Of a DNA stretch of 64,000 bases, positions 8,872 to 17,961 are shown in pieces (within the stretch, counting starts at the first letter, position 1; each line of letters starts with the position of its first letter). The DNA is taken from NCBI RefSeq assembly GCF_900169265.1, contig NZ_FXYX01000001.1, forward strand, positions 496,001 to 560,000, given 5' to 3'. A program made the position numbers and the translations under genes. The notes under the pieces were generated by a model, which searched no databases, was not told the origin of the DNA, and worked only from the letters and a program-made list of their open reading frames with translations. The stretch is from Brevibacterium iodinum ATCC 49514 (lineage in GTDB: Bacteria; Actinomycetota; Actinomycetes; Actinomycetales; Brevibacteriaceae).

Positions 8872-11216
8872 GTCAGGACCGACAGACTCCCGTCCCCGCG
8901 GTCGCGATCATCGGTGTCGGACCGCGGGGTCTCACGGTTCTTGAGAGGCTCGTGGCGCTGGCGGCGAAGCGCTTCGCCGGCACCGTCGGCGCGTCCCGCA
9001 GCGCGGCTGACGCCACCACCGAGACCGCGCTGACCATCCACCTCATCGACCCGTACCCGCCCGGCGCGGGAATCGTGTGGCGCACCGACCAACCCGAGTC
9101 TCTGCTGATGAACACCACCATCGCCGAGCAGACCGTCTTCCCCGACTCCAGCTGCAGCTTCCTCGGCCCCGACGAAGCACCAACCGGACCGTCCATGGCC
9201 GAGTGGTACCTTGCCAACGGCGGCACCGAACCGCTGCACTCGACCTTCCCCAGCCGCAGCCTCTACGGCCGCTACCTCCGCGACGCCTACCAGCGCATCC
9301 GCGAAGGCGCACCGGACTTCATCGAGATCGTCGAACACTCGACGAAGGCCGAATCCGTCATCGACCTGCCCGCGATGGACCTCCCCCGATCGGTGGCAGA
9401 GAGTTCACGAGCCACTGTCCTCGAGCAGCTCGTGCGCTGCCAGAACGGCACGACGATCGTCGCCAGCGCCGTCGTGCTCGCCGTCGGTCACATCCCCAGC
9501 GCCCAGCCGGAGGAGCGCGCCCGGCTCGCCGCTTTCGCCGAGCTGTGCGGCGGTCTCTACCTGCCGCAGGGGCTGCCTGCGGAAACCCCTGTCACCGAGG
9601 TGGCCCCCGGTGAGCGGGTCATCGTCCGCGGCATGGGGCTCAACTACTTCGACCTGCAGACCCTGTTCACTCATGAGCGCGGAGGCCGGTTCGAACCCGA
9701 ATCCGGCGGCCGGCTGCGCTATGTGCCCAGCGGCGACGAACCGCGCCTGGCGCTGGGATCACGACGCGGAATCCCGTATCGCAGCAAACCGATCTGTCGC
9801 GAACATCCTCGGCGGGATTGGCCGCTGCGGTACTTCACGAAGGACAACATCGCGCTCCTCGCGGGCCTCGAGAACCTCGACGGGGAGCGCAAGGCCGGTG
9901 CCCGGTTCAATGATCAGCTGTGGCCGCTCATCCTCGCCGACCTGCGTCTGGCGTACTATCACACGCTCTCCCAGGTCCGTCCCGAAGCGTTCGCCGATGA
10001 TCCCGGCCAGCTGCGCGAGGCCATCGGCGAGGCGGTCTCACGCCACCTGACCCGCCGCACCTGGCAGGAGACCCATCCGCAGTCGGGCGAAGTCGGTGCT
10101 GGCGAGGCTCGGACGGCTGCGTCCGCTCGCGCTGCGGCAAGCGCCACGGCCGCGACCAGCGCTGCACGAACGACCAGCGCCACGACCACGTCCAGCGCTG
10201 CACGAGCAGCCAGCGCCACTACCACCGAGGATGCCGCCCGTCCAGGCCGCGTCACCCGCGAGGCCTTCGCCTGGTCGGAGATCGAAGAGGCACTCGTGCC
10301 CGATCCCGCCGACCGCATGTCACTGCACACCCTGCTCAACCCGCTCGAAGGCGAGCTCTTCACCAGCCGTGAGCCGGGCGAGGCAGGTTCTCTGCACGAA
10401 TGGATGCTCGACTTCCTGCGCACCGACCTGCGCAGCTCTCTGGCAGGTCCGACCGGCAGCCCGGAGAAGGCGCTCTTCACCGTGCTGTGGCAGTCCCGCC
10501 TGCTGCTCAAGGAGCTCATCGTCGCAGGCCATATCGACCGCGTGAGCATCGACATGGAGATCCTCGGCTGGTTCGAGGGCTTCGTCTCCGGCATCTGCGA
10601 TGGACCTCCTCCGCAGCGGATCGCCGAACTCATCGCCCTCGCTGAGGCGGGAATCGTGTCCTTCATCGGTCCCGATATGCGCATCGAAGAGAGCCCTGAC
10701 GCTCTCCGCGAGGTTGAGGAGGCGCCCGAAGCTGAAGCAGAGAACACAAGTTCCGGCATCGCCGCACGGCCGGACAGGGTCGAGGGCCCCACTGCCGAAG
10801 CGCAGGGCCTCACAAATGAGGCGCAGGGGCCACGGCCGGAGATCTTCACGGTGACCTCGGCGCAGGCCGCCGGAGCGATCACGGGCAGCGTCGTCATCGA
10901 TGCCGCGTCCCCGACGAACTCCGTCTCGCGCGCAGCCGATGTCCTGCTGTACGGGATGCTTGAACGCGGTCAGCTCACCGCGGCCCGCCTGACCTTGGAC
11001 GACGGTCGAGAGAAATTCCTCAACGGACTCGCGCTCACGTCTCGGCCGTACCGCACGATCGATGTCGAGGGCAACGTCCACCCGCGCCGGTTCGCTCTGT
11101 CGATCCAGCTGTCGTCGAAGCAGTGGGGCCTCGCAATCGCCGCCAATCCGGGCACGAACGCGGCCACGCTCAATGACTCGCACGCCGCCGCCGAGGCGAT
11201 CCTCGACCTCCTCTGA
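8868..11216 (+). CDS. FAD/NAD(P)-binding protein with low-complexity insert
   Basis: A 782-residue protein of the actinobacterial FAD-NAD(P)-binding group related to lysine/ornithine N-monooxygenase folds. The N-terminal dinucleotide-binding motif is AIIGVGPRGLTVLERL (about residues 12-28). It is followed by DPYPPGAGIVWRTDQP, the SLYGRYLRDAYQ segment and VLAVGHIPSAQP, then a C-terminal region with NGLALTSRPYRTID and HPRRFALSIQLSSKQWGLAIAA. Residues about 408-455 are an Ala/Thr/Ser-only insert encoded by degenerate DNA repeats (10100-10230), and residues 620-650 hold another repeated Glu/Ala stretch. The GTG start overlaps the LCP stop. The substrate is unknown; the coupling to an LCP gene hints at a cell-envelope role, which is inference. 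Confidence 0.8.
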   Translation: MSQDRQTPVPAVAIIGVGPRGLTVLERLVALAAKRFAGTVGASRSAADATTETALTIHLIDPYPPGAGIVWRTDQPESLLMNTTIAEQTVFPDSSCSFLGPDEAPTGPSMAEWYLANGGTEPLHSTFPSRSLYGRYLRDAYQRIREGAPDFIEIVEHSTKAESVIDLPAMDLPRSVAESSRATVLEQLVRCQNGTTIVASAVVLAVGHIPSAQPEERARLAAFAELCGGLYLPQGLPAETPVTEVAPGERVIVRGMGLNYFDLQTLFTHERGGRFEPESGGRLRYVPSGDEPRLALGSRRGIPYRSKPICREHPRRDWPLRYFTKDNIALLAGLENLDGERKAGARFNDQLWPLILADLRLAYYHTLSQVRPEAFADDPGQLREAIGEAVSRHLTRRTWQETHPQSGEVGAGEARTAASARAAASATAATSAARTTSATTTSSAARAASATTTEDAARPGRVTREAFAWSEIEEALVPDPADRMSLHTLLNPLEGELFTSREPGEAGSLHEWMLDFLRTDLRSSLAGPTGSPEKALFTVLWQSRLLLKELIVAGHIDRVSIDMEILGWFEGFVSGICDGPPPQRIAELIALAEAGIVSFIGPDMRIEESPDALREVEEAPEAEAENTSSGIAARPDRVEGPTAEAQGLTNEAQGPRPEIFTVTSAQAAGAITGSVVIDAASPTNSVSRAADVLLYGMLERGQLTAARLTLDDGREKFLNGLALTSRPYRTIDVEGNVHPRRFALSIQLSSKQWGLAIAANPGTNAATLNDSHAAAEAILDLL

Positions 11217-11455
11217 GACCCCGCAGGCTCTCCCCGGAGGCCAATCGCCACGAACTCTCGGTCCACCCGCGACCCAGCGGACGCCGACGACTCAGTTCGG
11301 CCAGCGCCCCACACCACCCGCGGCAGTTGCCGAACTCCACGCCGCACAATGCACGAGGCCAGGTTCGATACACCCTGCTCTGTAATGCACAGGGAGGAAA
11401 GTGAGCATTTCAGAAATGGGTGTCCCGAAACGGACTCGAGGGCCGAGCACCGAAC

Positions 11456-11527
11456 GCGAACAGCCCAGTCTAGAGTGAATGGCCCTGATTCAAACATGGG
11501 CTATTCAACTCGGACTGGGCTGTTCGC
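11456..11527. terminator. nested inverted repeat between convergent genes (bidirectional terminator)
   Basis: Two 15-bp arms (11456-11470 and 11513-11527) are perfect reverse complements. They flank a second, imperfect inverted repeat (GAATGGCCC and GGGCTATTC). The structure lies between the convergent FAD-protein and YhgE/Pip genes. The rest of the 11217-11678 gap has no supported gene. Confidence 0.55.
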
Positions 11528-11607
11528 AGAGGCGACGTGATGCGGCGTGTTGCGACGTGAGGCGGCGCGCTGGACCGCGCAGAGGCGACGAGATGCGACG
11601 CGTTGCG
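11526..11607. repeat. two-copy 29-bp direct repeat, period 53 bp
   Basis: Copies at 11526-11554 and 11579-11607 share GCAGAGGCGACG and GATGCG and end in GTTGCG, differing at three positions. They sit directly after the nested inverted repeat, in non-coding DNA. Function unknown. Confidence 0.5.
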
Positions 11608-11678
11608 CTGGGCCGTTTGCACGCGGGCGAGGCGCTCCCGGGCGAGGGAGCGCCAGGCGCCGCGGCCACGAAGCGCGC

Positions 11679-14069
11679 CTACGCCATTTCGAGGGCGGCT
11701 TCGGGCTTCGTGGTCCGTGCCCGGACGATGGCCAGCAGCGACATCACGATGCCGATGACCGCCCAGGCCAGCAGTCCGCCGTACGCGGCAGCCTGCCCGC
11801 TGGTGCCCGCGGCGATCGCTGCGAAGCCGTTCATCGACGGAGTCAGCGGCAGGATCGGTGCGACGAAGTCGAAGAACTGCGGCACCGCGCCGATCGTCCG
11901 ACCCGCCACGGCCAGCACCACGGCGATGACAGACAGGAATCGGCCCACTCCCCCGAACCACGCCACGAGCGCGAAGTTCAAGGTCATGAACACGATCGCT
12001 GAGACGAACGTGAGCACGGCGATGTCGAAGCCCTGGATCGCGTCGATGTCCATCACGGTGACCGCGAGGATCGAGAGCACGAGCGCTTGCAGCACGCCGA
12101 CGACGAGGCCGGGCAGCAGTCCGCGCGCCCACACGGCGAGCGAGGACTTCGTCGAGAGCAGAGCCCATGCCGGGATCGGCTTGAGCACTGTATAGGTCAC
12201 GAGTCCGCCGATCCACAGGGCCAGCATGATGAGCAGGGCGATCGTCGATCCCGCCAGCACATCCGTGACGCTGTCCGTGTCCGGCGATGCGATATTCGCC
12301 GAGGCGACCTTGGCCAAGCGGTCACGTTCCGGAGCCGTGTAGGACGGCACTTCGTCCGCACCGTCCTTGACGCCGTCGGCGAACTTGCTCACGCCCTTCG
12401 CGTACTTGCCCGTACCCTCATCGAGCTTATCGAGGCCCGCTGAGAGTTCGGAGGTGCCGGTTGCTGCCTCGGAGACGCCGTCGGTGTACTTGCCGACGCC
12501 GGTGCTGTATTCGCTCAGCCCGTCGCTGAGCTGACCGGCACCGTCGGAGAGCTCCGAGGAACCGTCGGCGACCTTGCCGATGCCCTTGGACAGGGCCGGC
12601 ATACCGTCGGCGAGCTGCTGGTTGCCGTCGGCGACCCCGGCCGCACCGTCGCGCAGCCCCTTCGAGGCTTCGAGGAGCTTCGGAGCGTTCTTCGAGATGT
12701 CCTCCATGCCCTTCGTCAGCTCACCGAGGCCGTCCTCGAGTCCCTTGACGAACTTGGTCACACCGTCGGAAAGTTCCGAAGCACCCTTGGCGAGTTCATC
12801 GGACCCGCCGAGGAGGGACGAGCCGTTCTGCTCCTGCTCGAGCCCGTCGACGGCCTGGTTCAGACCACCAGATGTGCCGTTGAGCAGCCCCTGAGCATAG
12901 GCCTGCTCGATGCCCTGGCAGACCTGATCGGGAGTGCCGGTCGGGCACATCTCGGCCCGTGCCTGATCGGCCTCGGCCCTGGTCATGATGCCGGCAGCCA
13001 CGAGCGCGTCGAGATCAGGCTTCGTCCCGGCCAGCTGATCGGCCTTGTCGGCGCCCTCTTTCAGACCGTCGCGGTACTGGTGCAGCCCGTCGGAGAGGCC
13101 CGAGGCGCCATTGGACACACCGTCGGCGCCCTTCTCGAGCTCCTTACCGCCCTTTGTGATGTCACCGAGACCGCTTTCACCCGAGTCTCCGGACCCGGCG
13201 AAGCCCTTGATGATCTCGTCGATGGACTTCGTGTACTCGTCGACGCCGTCGGAGAGCTCACCGGAGCCGTCAGCCAGCTTCTGCGTGCTCTCGGGCAGCT
13301 TCGAGGTCTCCTTGTCGAGTTCGTTCAGCCCCCCGGACATCTCCGAGGCACCCTTGGACAGTTCGCCGGCGCCCTTCGACAGCTCCGTGGCTCCGGACTT
13401 GAGCTCGCCGCCGGACGTGCCGAGCTGGTCCATGCCCTTGGAGAGTTCACCGGCGCCTTCAGCCGACTGCCCGGTGCCTTCCTTGAGGCCTTTCGCACCC
13501 TTGTCGAGTTCCCCGGCGGCGTCGCCGAGGTCCTTCATCTGGTCGCCCATCTTGTTGAACCCGACGTAGATGTTGTCGAGGTAGGTCTCGGTCATCTGCG
13601 TGTTGAAGGTCGTCCGCGCCACCTCGGCGACGGATCGGGAGATCTGCGTATCGAGCGCCGGAGCGGTGCCTGAGACGTCGACGTCGAGCTGCGTCTGCGT
13701 CGCCGACTTCGCATCATCGACCGAGGTCACGGCGCGGGAGAAGCCTTCGGGGATCGTCAGCTTCGCGGCGTAGGTGCCGTCGGACAGCCCGTTCTTCGCA
13801 TCCTCTTCGTCGGTGATGACCCAGTGGATGTTGTTCTCGTCCTCGCCCACCAGACCGCTGGTCAGCTGTCGCCCGATCGGCACGGTCTTGCCGTCGACCT
13901 TCGCCCCGTCGTCGTTGTTGACGATGGCCGCCTCGATGGTCTCGAGACGATCGCCGCTCTTCCACGTGGCGAGGATGAAACCGGCCGCCACGATGATCGG
14001 GATGAGGACCAGGCCGAGGAGGGAGAGCCAGTTCACCGGCTTCTTCGAGTTCGCACGTTCGAGTCTCAC
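11679..14069 (-). CDS. YhgE/Pip-family membrane protein
   Basis: A 796-residue protein of the YhgE/phage-infection-protein family, ABC-2-type membrane proteins. An N-terminal transmembrane helix (about residues 13-33) precedes the conserved extracellular domain (IEAAIVNNDDGAKVDGKTVPIGRQL). A roughly 450-residue region follows, built of repeated xxLSxGxxxL units typical of the family. Five or more helices lie between residues 590 and 790. The GTG start overlaps the stop of the upstream MMPL gene (GTGA), so the two form one coupled transcription unit under the TetR operator at 17037-17067. In other actinobacteria such proteins usually pair with an ABC ATPase. None is present here except the ATPase-like tail of the MMPL protein. 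Substrate unknown. Confidence 0.88.
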   Translation of the reverse strand: MRLERANSKKPVNWLSLLGLVLIPIIVAAGFILATWKSGDRLETIEAAIVNNDDGAKVDGKTVPIGRQLTSGLVGEDENNIHWVITDEEDAKNGLSDGTYAAKLTIPEGFSRAVTSVDDAKSATQTQLDVDVSGTAPALDTQISRSVAEVARTTFNTQMTETYLDNIYVGFNKMGDQMKDLGDAAGELDKGAKGLKEGTGQSAEGAGELSKGMDQLGTSGGELKSGATELSKGAGELSKGASEMSGGLNELDKETSKLPESTQKLADGSGELSDGVDEYTKSIDEIIKGFAGSGDSGESGLGDITKGGKELEKGADGVSNGASGLSDGLHQYRDGLKEGADKADQLAGTKPDLDALVAAGIMTRAEADQARAEMCPTGTPDQVCQGIEQAYAQGLLNGTSGGLNQAVDGLEQEQNGSSLLGGSDELAKGASELSDGVTKFVKGLEDGLGELTKGMEDISKNAPKLLEASKGLRDGAAGVADGNQQLADGMPALSKGIGKVADGSSELSDGAGQLSDGLSEYSTGVGKYTDGVSEAATGTSELSAGLDKLDEGTGKYAKGVSKFADGVKDGADEVPSYTAPERDRLAKVASANIASPDTDSVTDVLAGSTIALLIMLALWIGGLVTYTVLKPIPAWALLSTKSSLAVWARGLLPGLVVGVLQALVLSILAVTVMDIDAIQGFDIAVLTFVSAIVFMTLNFALVAWFGGVGRFLSVIAVVLAVAGRTIGAVPQFFDFVAPILPLTPSMNGFAAIAAGTSGQAAAYGGLLAWAVIGIVMSLLAIVRARTTKPEAALEMA

Positions 14070-17026
14070 GACTGCACACCTTCCATGTTGGTGCTGTCGA
14101 CGGCGTGGGTGTGTTCGCCGTCGGATTCGCTGTCGGTTCCGCCCCGCTCATCGGGTCGAGCCTCGTCGAGGTCGAGGTGGAAGTAGTTCGTTTCGGGATC
14201 GAAGATCCCGGTCACATCCCCGTCGGGCAGGCCGAGGATCACGGTGGTGCCTTCGGCGACGAGCTGCGGCAGCAGATCGCGCAGGTTCCGTGCCGGTCCG
14301 TCCGATTCCCGTGCTCCGGCCGCGAGCTTCTCCGCCCCGTCGATGACGAGCAGATCTGGCGCCGAGGCGGCCATCCGAGAGATGTCGCGCGGACTGATCA
14401 TCCGGTCGGCTTCACCCCGGTTGAGGTCGAGGTAGGGAACCTGACGGCGGACCCGTCCGGCGTGTTCGGGCAGAACGTTCTGGCCGATCTTCATCTCCCC
14501 AGCCGTGAGTCCGGCGCGCCCGGACACGGCGAGCAGAAGAGCCCGGCGGGAATCGCCGCTGGCGACGAGGATCTGACCGGGCAGCAGGGAGATGTCGACG
14601 CGGGCGAAGCCGCGGTCCCCGGAGTACACGCCGATCCCACGTCCGTAGACCCGGTAGTCCGAGTTCGGTTCGGGCCAGTCGCGCAGGGCCACTTCGTGGG
14701 CGAGGCCCTCTCCTTCGACGTCGAGGCGCGGCAGGATTCGATCGAGCCACTTCGGCAGCCACCAGGCCTTGTCGCCGAGCAGCTGCATGATCGCCGGCAC
14801 CAGCGACATGCGCACGAGGAAGGCGTCCACGAAGATGCCGGCGGCCAAGGCGAGCGCGATCGACTTGATGATCGGTTCGCCGGCGGGCACGAAGGCCGCG
14901 AAGACGGAGAACATGATGATCGCTGCGGCGGAGACGACGCGGGCTGAGGAGGCGAATCCGGCCCTGATGGCGTCCTTGGCCGAGGAGCCGTGGACATAGG
15001 CTTCGCGCATGCCCGAGACGAGGAACACCTCGTAGTCCATCGCGAGGCCGAAGAGGATGCCCATGACGATGATCGGCAGGAAGCTGATGACCGGGCCCGT
15101 CCCGTCGATGCCCAAGGGGCCGGCGAAGAGTCCGTCGTGGAAGACGAGGACGACCGTGCCGAAGGAGGCGAAGACGGAGAGGAGGAACCCGCCGGTGGCC
15201 TTGATCGGCACCGCCACGGATCGGAAGACCATCATGAGCAGGATGATGGAGAGTCCGACGACGAAGATGCCGAAGGGCACCAGAGCCTTGCCGAGCTGGT
15301 CGGAGACGTCGATCTGGATCGCGGTGGCCCCGGTGACGGCGGTGTCGAAGTCGAAGTCGTCCTCGATCTCCGTGCTGAGGTCCCGCAGCCGATCCACAGT
15401 ATCGAGGGTCGCCGGGTCGTCGGAGGCGGTGGTCGGAATGATCTGGAAGAGCCCGACGGTCGCGTCCCGGTTCGGGGTGGCCATGATGACCTGCTCGACG
15501 CCGTCGACCTTCTCGATGCGCTTCTCGATCTCCTCGACGTCTCCGAGCGGATCATCGCTGGTCACGATCTGGCTGGTCATGACCAGGGGGCCGTTGTAGC
15601 CGGGCCCGAAGTGCTCGTCGATGAGGTCGTAGGTCCCCCGCGCCGGGGTGCCCTGCTCCTGGTCGCCTGCAGTGGGCAGGGACAGCTGGAGCTGGGTGGC
15701 GGGGATCGCGAAGAGCGCGAGGCCGCCGACGATGACGACGATCGTCAGCAGCGGGATCTTCGTGACGACCTTGAGCCACCCGGCGAAGAACTTGTTCATG
15801 ATCGTCGGCGGGTACGGGTCGCCGCCCTCGGCGCGCGCCTCGTCGGCGATCCTCTCCCGCAGTGCCGGGTCGGCCGCCTCGGCGGGGGTCCCTGTGGAAC
15901 CGTCGTCTGCCTCGGTGCCGGTCGATGATCCCTTCGCCGAGGCGGTCGTGCCCGTCGTCGCCCGCTGAGCGGCCGCGGCATAGGCCCTCCGGTAGCGCTT
16001 CGTCGGCTTCGGGGTGATCTTGGACTTCACGAGTCCCAGCAGGGCGGGGACCATCGTAAGAGAGATCATCACGGCCACGGCGACGGAGCCGGAGGCCCCG
16101 ATTCCCATGATCGTGAGGAACGGGATTCCGGCCAGGGACAGGCCGAGGAGCGCGATCATCACGGTCATGCCCGCGAACACGACGGCGGACCCGGCCGTCG
16201 CGACGGCGCGCCCGGCCGCCTCGACGGGGTCGTGGCCTTCAGCGAGAAGGTCGCGGGCGCGGGAGACGATGAAGAGTGCGTAGTCGATGCCCACGGCCAG
16301 GCCGAGCATGAGCGCGAGCATGATCGAGGAGGAGTTGATCGTCGCGAACGCGGTGGCCCCGACGATGAGCAGCACGGAGATGCCGACGCCGATGAGCGCG
16401 GTGATCAGCGGCATTCCCGCGGCGCGGAAGGACCCGAGGGTGAGCAGGAGGACGATGAAGGCGATGACGACGCCGATGCCTTCGACCCAGGAGATCTCGA
16501 CACCGGTGATCTGGAAGAGCTCACCGCCGCCCTCGACCTGCGCTCCGGGCAGGGCGTCGCGCAGCGGGTCGAGGGCGTCGATGAGTTGGTCGCCGGCGTC
16601 TTCCCCGACGTCCTGCTGAGTGCCGGCGTACTGGACGGAGATCATCGCCGCCGTCTCGTCCTTGCTGATGGCGCCCTCGACAAGGTCGGAGTACGGGGAG
16701 GTAACCGTGTCGACGTGCGGGAGGTCCTCGATGCGGTCGATCTCGTCTTCGATCGCGTCCTTGTACTTCTCGTCCTCGACCGAATCGCCGTCAGCGGCGA
16801 CGACGATCACCGAGGCGGAGACGCCGGCGGCTTCGGGGAACGTCGACTTCATCGAGTCGAGAGCGATCTGCGCCTCCGAACCCGGGAGCGTGAAGTCGTT
16901 GTCGAAGTCCTTGGAGAAGGCGGCGACTCCGGCTCCGACGAGGACGAAGATCAGCAGCCACACGGCGATGAATCGCCAGGGGGTCCGATACGCACGACGC
17001 CCCAGGGCGTAGAGGAAAGTTGACAC
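14066..17026 (-). CDS. MMPL-family transporter with C-terminal degenerate ABC-ATPase-like domain
   Basis: A 986-residue RND/MMPL exporter starting at the GTG at 17026, 5 nt after a GAGG site; the upstream in-frame extension crosses the operators and is rejected. It has two six-helix halves with extracellular loops (about residues 30-370 and 450-770). After the last helix and the LDVEGEGLAHEV hinge (about 775) comes a 210-residue soluble tail resembling an ABC nucleotide-binding domain. In that tail, LLPGQILVASGDSRRALLL stands where a Walker A loop should be but lacks the GxxGxGK(S/T) core, and DLLVIDGAEKLA (about 885-900) resembles Walker B. It is translationally coupled to the YhgE/Pip gene. 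The tail may be regulatory or may couple the two membrane proteins; catalysis is unlikely without the Lys. Confidence 0.87.
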   Translation of the reverse strand: MSTFLYALGRRAYRTPWRFIAVWLLIFVLVGAGVAAFSKDFDNDFTLPGSEAQIALDSMKSTFPEAAGVSASVIVVAADGDSVEDEKYKDAIEDEIDRIEDLPHVDTVTSPYSDLVEGAISKDETAAMISVQYAGTQQDVGEDAGDQLIDALDPLRDALPGAQVEGGGELFQITGVEISWVEGIGVVIAFIVLLLTLGSFRAAGMPLITALIGVGISVLLIVGATAFATINSSSIMLALMLGLAVGIDYALFIVSRARDLLAEGHDPVEAAGRAVATAGSAVVFAGMTVMIALLGLSLAGIPFLTIMGIGASGSVAVAVMISLTMVPALLGLVKSKITPKPTKRYRRAYAAAAQRATTGTTASAKGSSTGTEADDGSTGTPAEAADPALRERIADEARAEGGDPYPPTIMNKFFAGWLKVVTKIPLLTIVVIVGGLALFAIPATQLQLSLPTAGDQEQGTPARGTYDLIDEHFGPGYNGPLVMTSQIVTSDDPLGDVEEIEKRIEKVDGVEQVIMATPNRDATVGLFQIIPTTASDDPATLDTVDRLRDLSTEIEDDFDFDTAVTGATAIQIDVSDQLGKALVPFGIFVVGLSIILLMMVFRSVAVPIKATGGFLLSVFASFGTVVLVFHDGLFAGPLGIDGTGPVISFLPIIVMGILFGLAMDYEVFLVSGMREAYVHGSSAKDAIRAGFASSARVVSAAAIIMFSVFAAFVPAGEPIIKSIALALAAGIFVDAFLVRMSLVPAIMQLLGDKAWWLPKWLDRILPRLDVEGEGLAHEVALRDWPEPNSDYRVYGRGIGVYSGDRGFARVDISLLPGQILVASGDSRRALLLAVSGRAGLTAGEMKIGQNVLPEHAGRVRRQVPYLDLNRGEADRMISPRDISRMAASAPDLLVIDGAEKLAAGARESDGPARNLRDLLPQLVAEGTTVILGLPDGDVTGIFDPETNYFHLDLDEARPDERGGTDSESDGEHTHAVDSTNMEGVQS

Positions 17027-17036
17027 GAAAACCTCG

Positions 17037-17067
17037 ATACAAAAGTGTATTGGATACAGTGTTGTAT
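17037..17067. promoter_or_regulatory. double TetR operator, two ATACA-N4-TGTAT palindromes
   Basis: ATACA-AAAG-TGTAT (17037-17050) and ATACA-GTGT-TGTAT (17054-17067) are perfect 5-bp inverted repeats with 4-nt centres, separated by 3 nt (centres 17 bp apart). They cover the region just upstream of the MMPL GTG start and lie 163 bp from the divergent TetR gene. This is the geometry of two TetR dimers blocking the promoter. Confidence 0.8.
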
Positions 17068-17229
17068 TGTTGTGCACTGCCCACATTCCACGCAAATGGA
17101 TCCCAGGTTGAGCGGGGATTCCCATGAGATGCTCAGGCGCCTCGCTCTCCGCCCCTCCGTCGCTGCCGGCTCCGATGCCGGCGCAGACGACTGCACCACC
17201 TTGGCCATCGCCGACCCCACTGCAACGAA

Positions 17230-17892
17230 ATGACGATGAACACAGACGAACTCAGCCCGCGCAGACGCCAGACCCGCTCCACCCTCGTTCAGGCCGGCAT
17301 CTCGGTCTTCGCCTTGCGCGGCATCGACGGCGCCTCGATCGAGGAGATCTGCGAGGCCGGAGGCCTGACCCGTGGGGCGTTCTATTCGAACTTTTCCAGC
17401 CGTGACGATCTGGTGCTCGCGATCATCGAGATGCGCATCTCGGAGAATCTCGATCGCCTCGATGCCACGATCCAGCGGTGGTCCGAGCAGCTCATGGCCA
17501 CAGCCGAGGCGCCGGAGATCAAAGCCCTGATGACGCAGTTCATCGACGATGTCTTCAATGAGAAGAAGCAGACCGTGGCCGAGACGATCACGGAACAGGA
17601 GATCGAGCTCTACTGTCTGCGGGTCCCACATCTCCATGCGCGCTATGTCGAGCTCAACGCCACTCAGCTCGACCGGTTGGCCGCCCTCGTGACCACGGCC
17701 CTCGACGTCGCCGGGGCGACGACGAAGCAGCCGCTCGGCGACTTCCTCACGATCATCATCTCGGTGTTCAACCGGATCGCCCTGTCTGCCGCGGCCGGCA
17801 AGGCGATGGACGAGCACGTCGCCATCGATCCGAGCCTCATCGTCGAGGTCCTCATGTACCTCATCGACTTCCGCCCCGACAGCGATGGCTGA
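17230..17892 (+). CDS. TetR-family repressor
   Basis: A 220-residue TetR/AcrR regulator. The N-terminal helix-turn-helix (about residues 15-60) has RSTLVQAGISVFALRGIDGASIEEI followed by AGGLTRGAFYSNFSSRDDL, the family's GFYxxF recognition-helix pattern. A helical ligand-binding domain follows. The gene is divergent from the MMPL-YhgE/Pip operon, whose promoter carries two adjacent palindromic sites, so local repression of that exporter is the obvious role. The ATG at 17230 has no strong ribosome site; a second ATG lies two codons downstream. Confidence 0.92.
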   Translation: MTMNTDELSPRRRQTRSTLVQAGISVFALRGIDGASIEEICEAGGLTRGAFYSNFSSRDDLVLAIIEMRISENLDRLDATIQRWSEQLMATAEAPEIKALMTQFIDDVFNEKKQTVAETITEQEIELYCLRVPHLHARYVELNATQLDRLAALVTTALDVAGATTKQPLGDFLTIIISVFNRIALSAAAGKAMDEHVAIDPSLIVEVLMYLIDFRPDSDG

Positions 17893-17961
17893 ACGAGTCT
17901 GCCCCTATCACGAGGCCTGAACGCGCTCGACGAATCGGCTCAAGGCACTAAGGTGGAGGCC

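Noticed and set aside
16951-17817. 288-codon minus-strand frame opposite the TetR gene
   Set aside because: It would run through the TetR coding region and the operators; the TetR HTH on the plus strand is clear.
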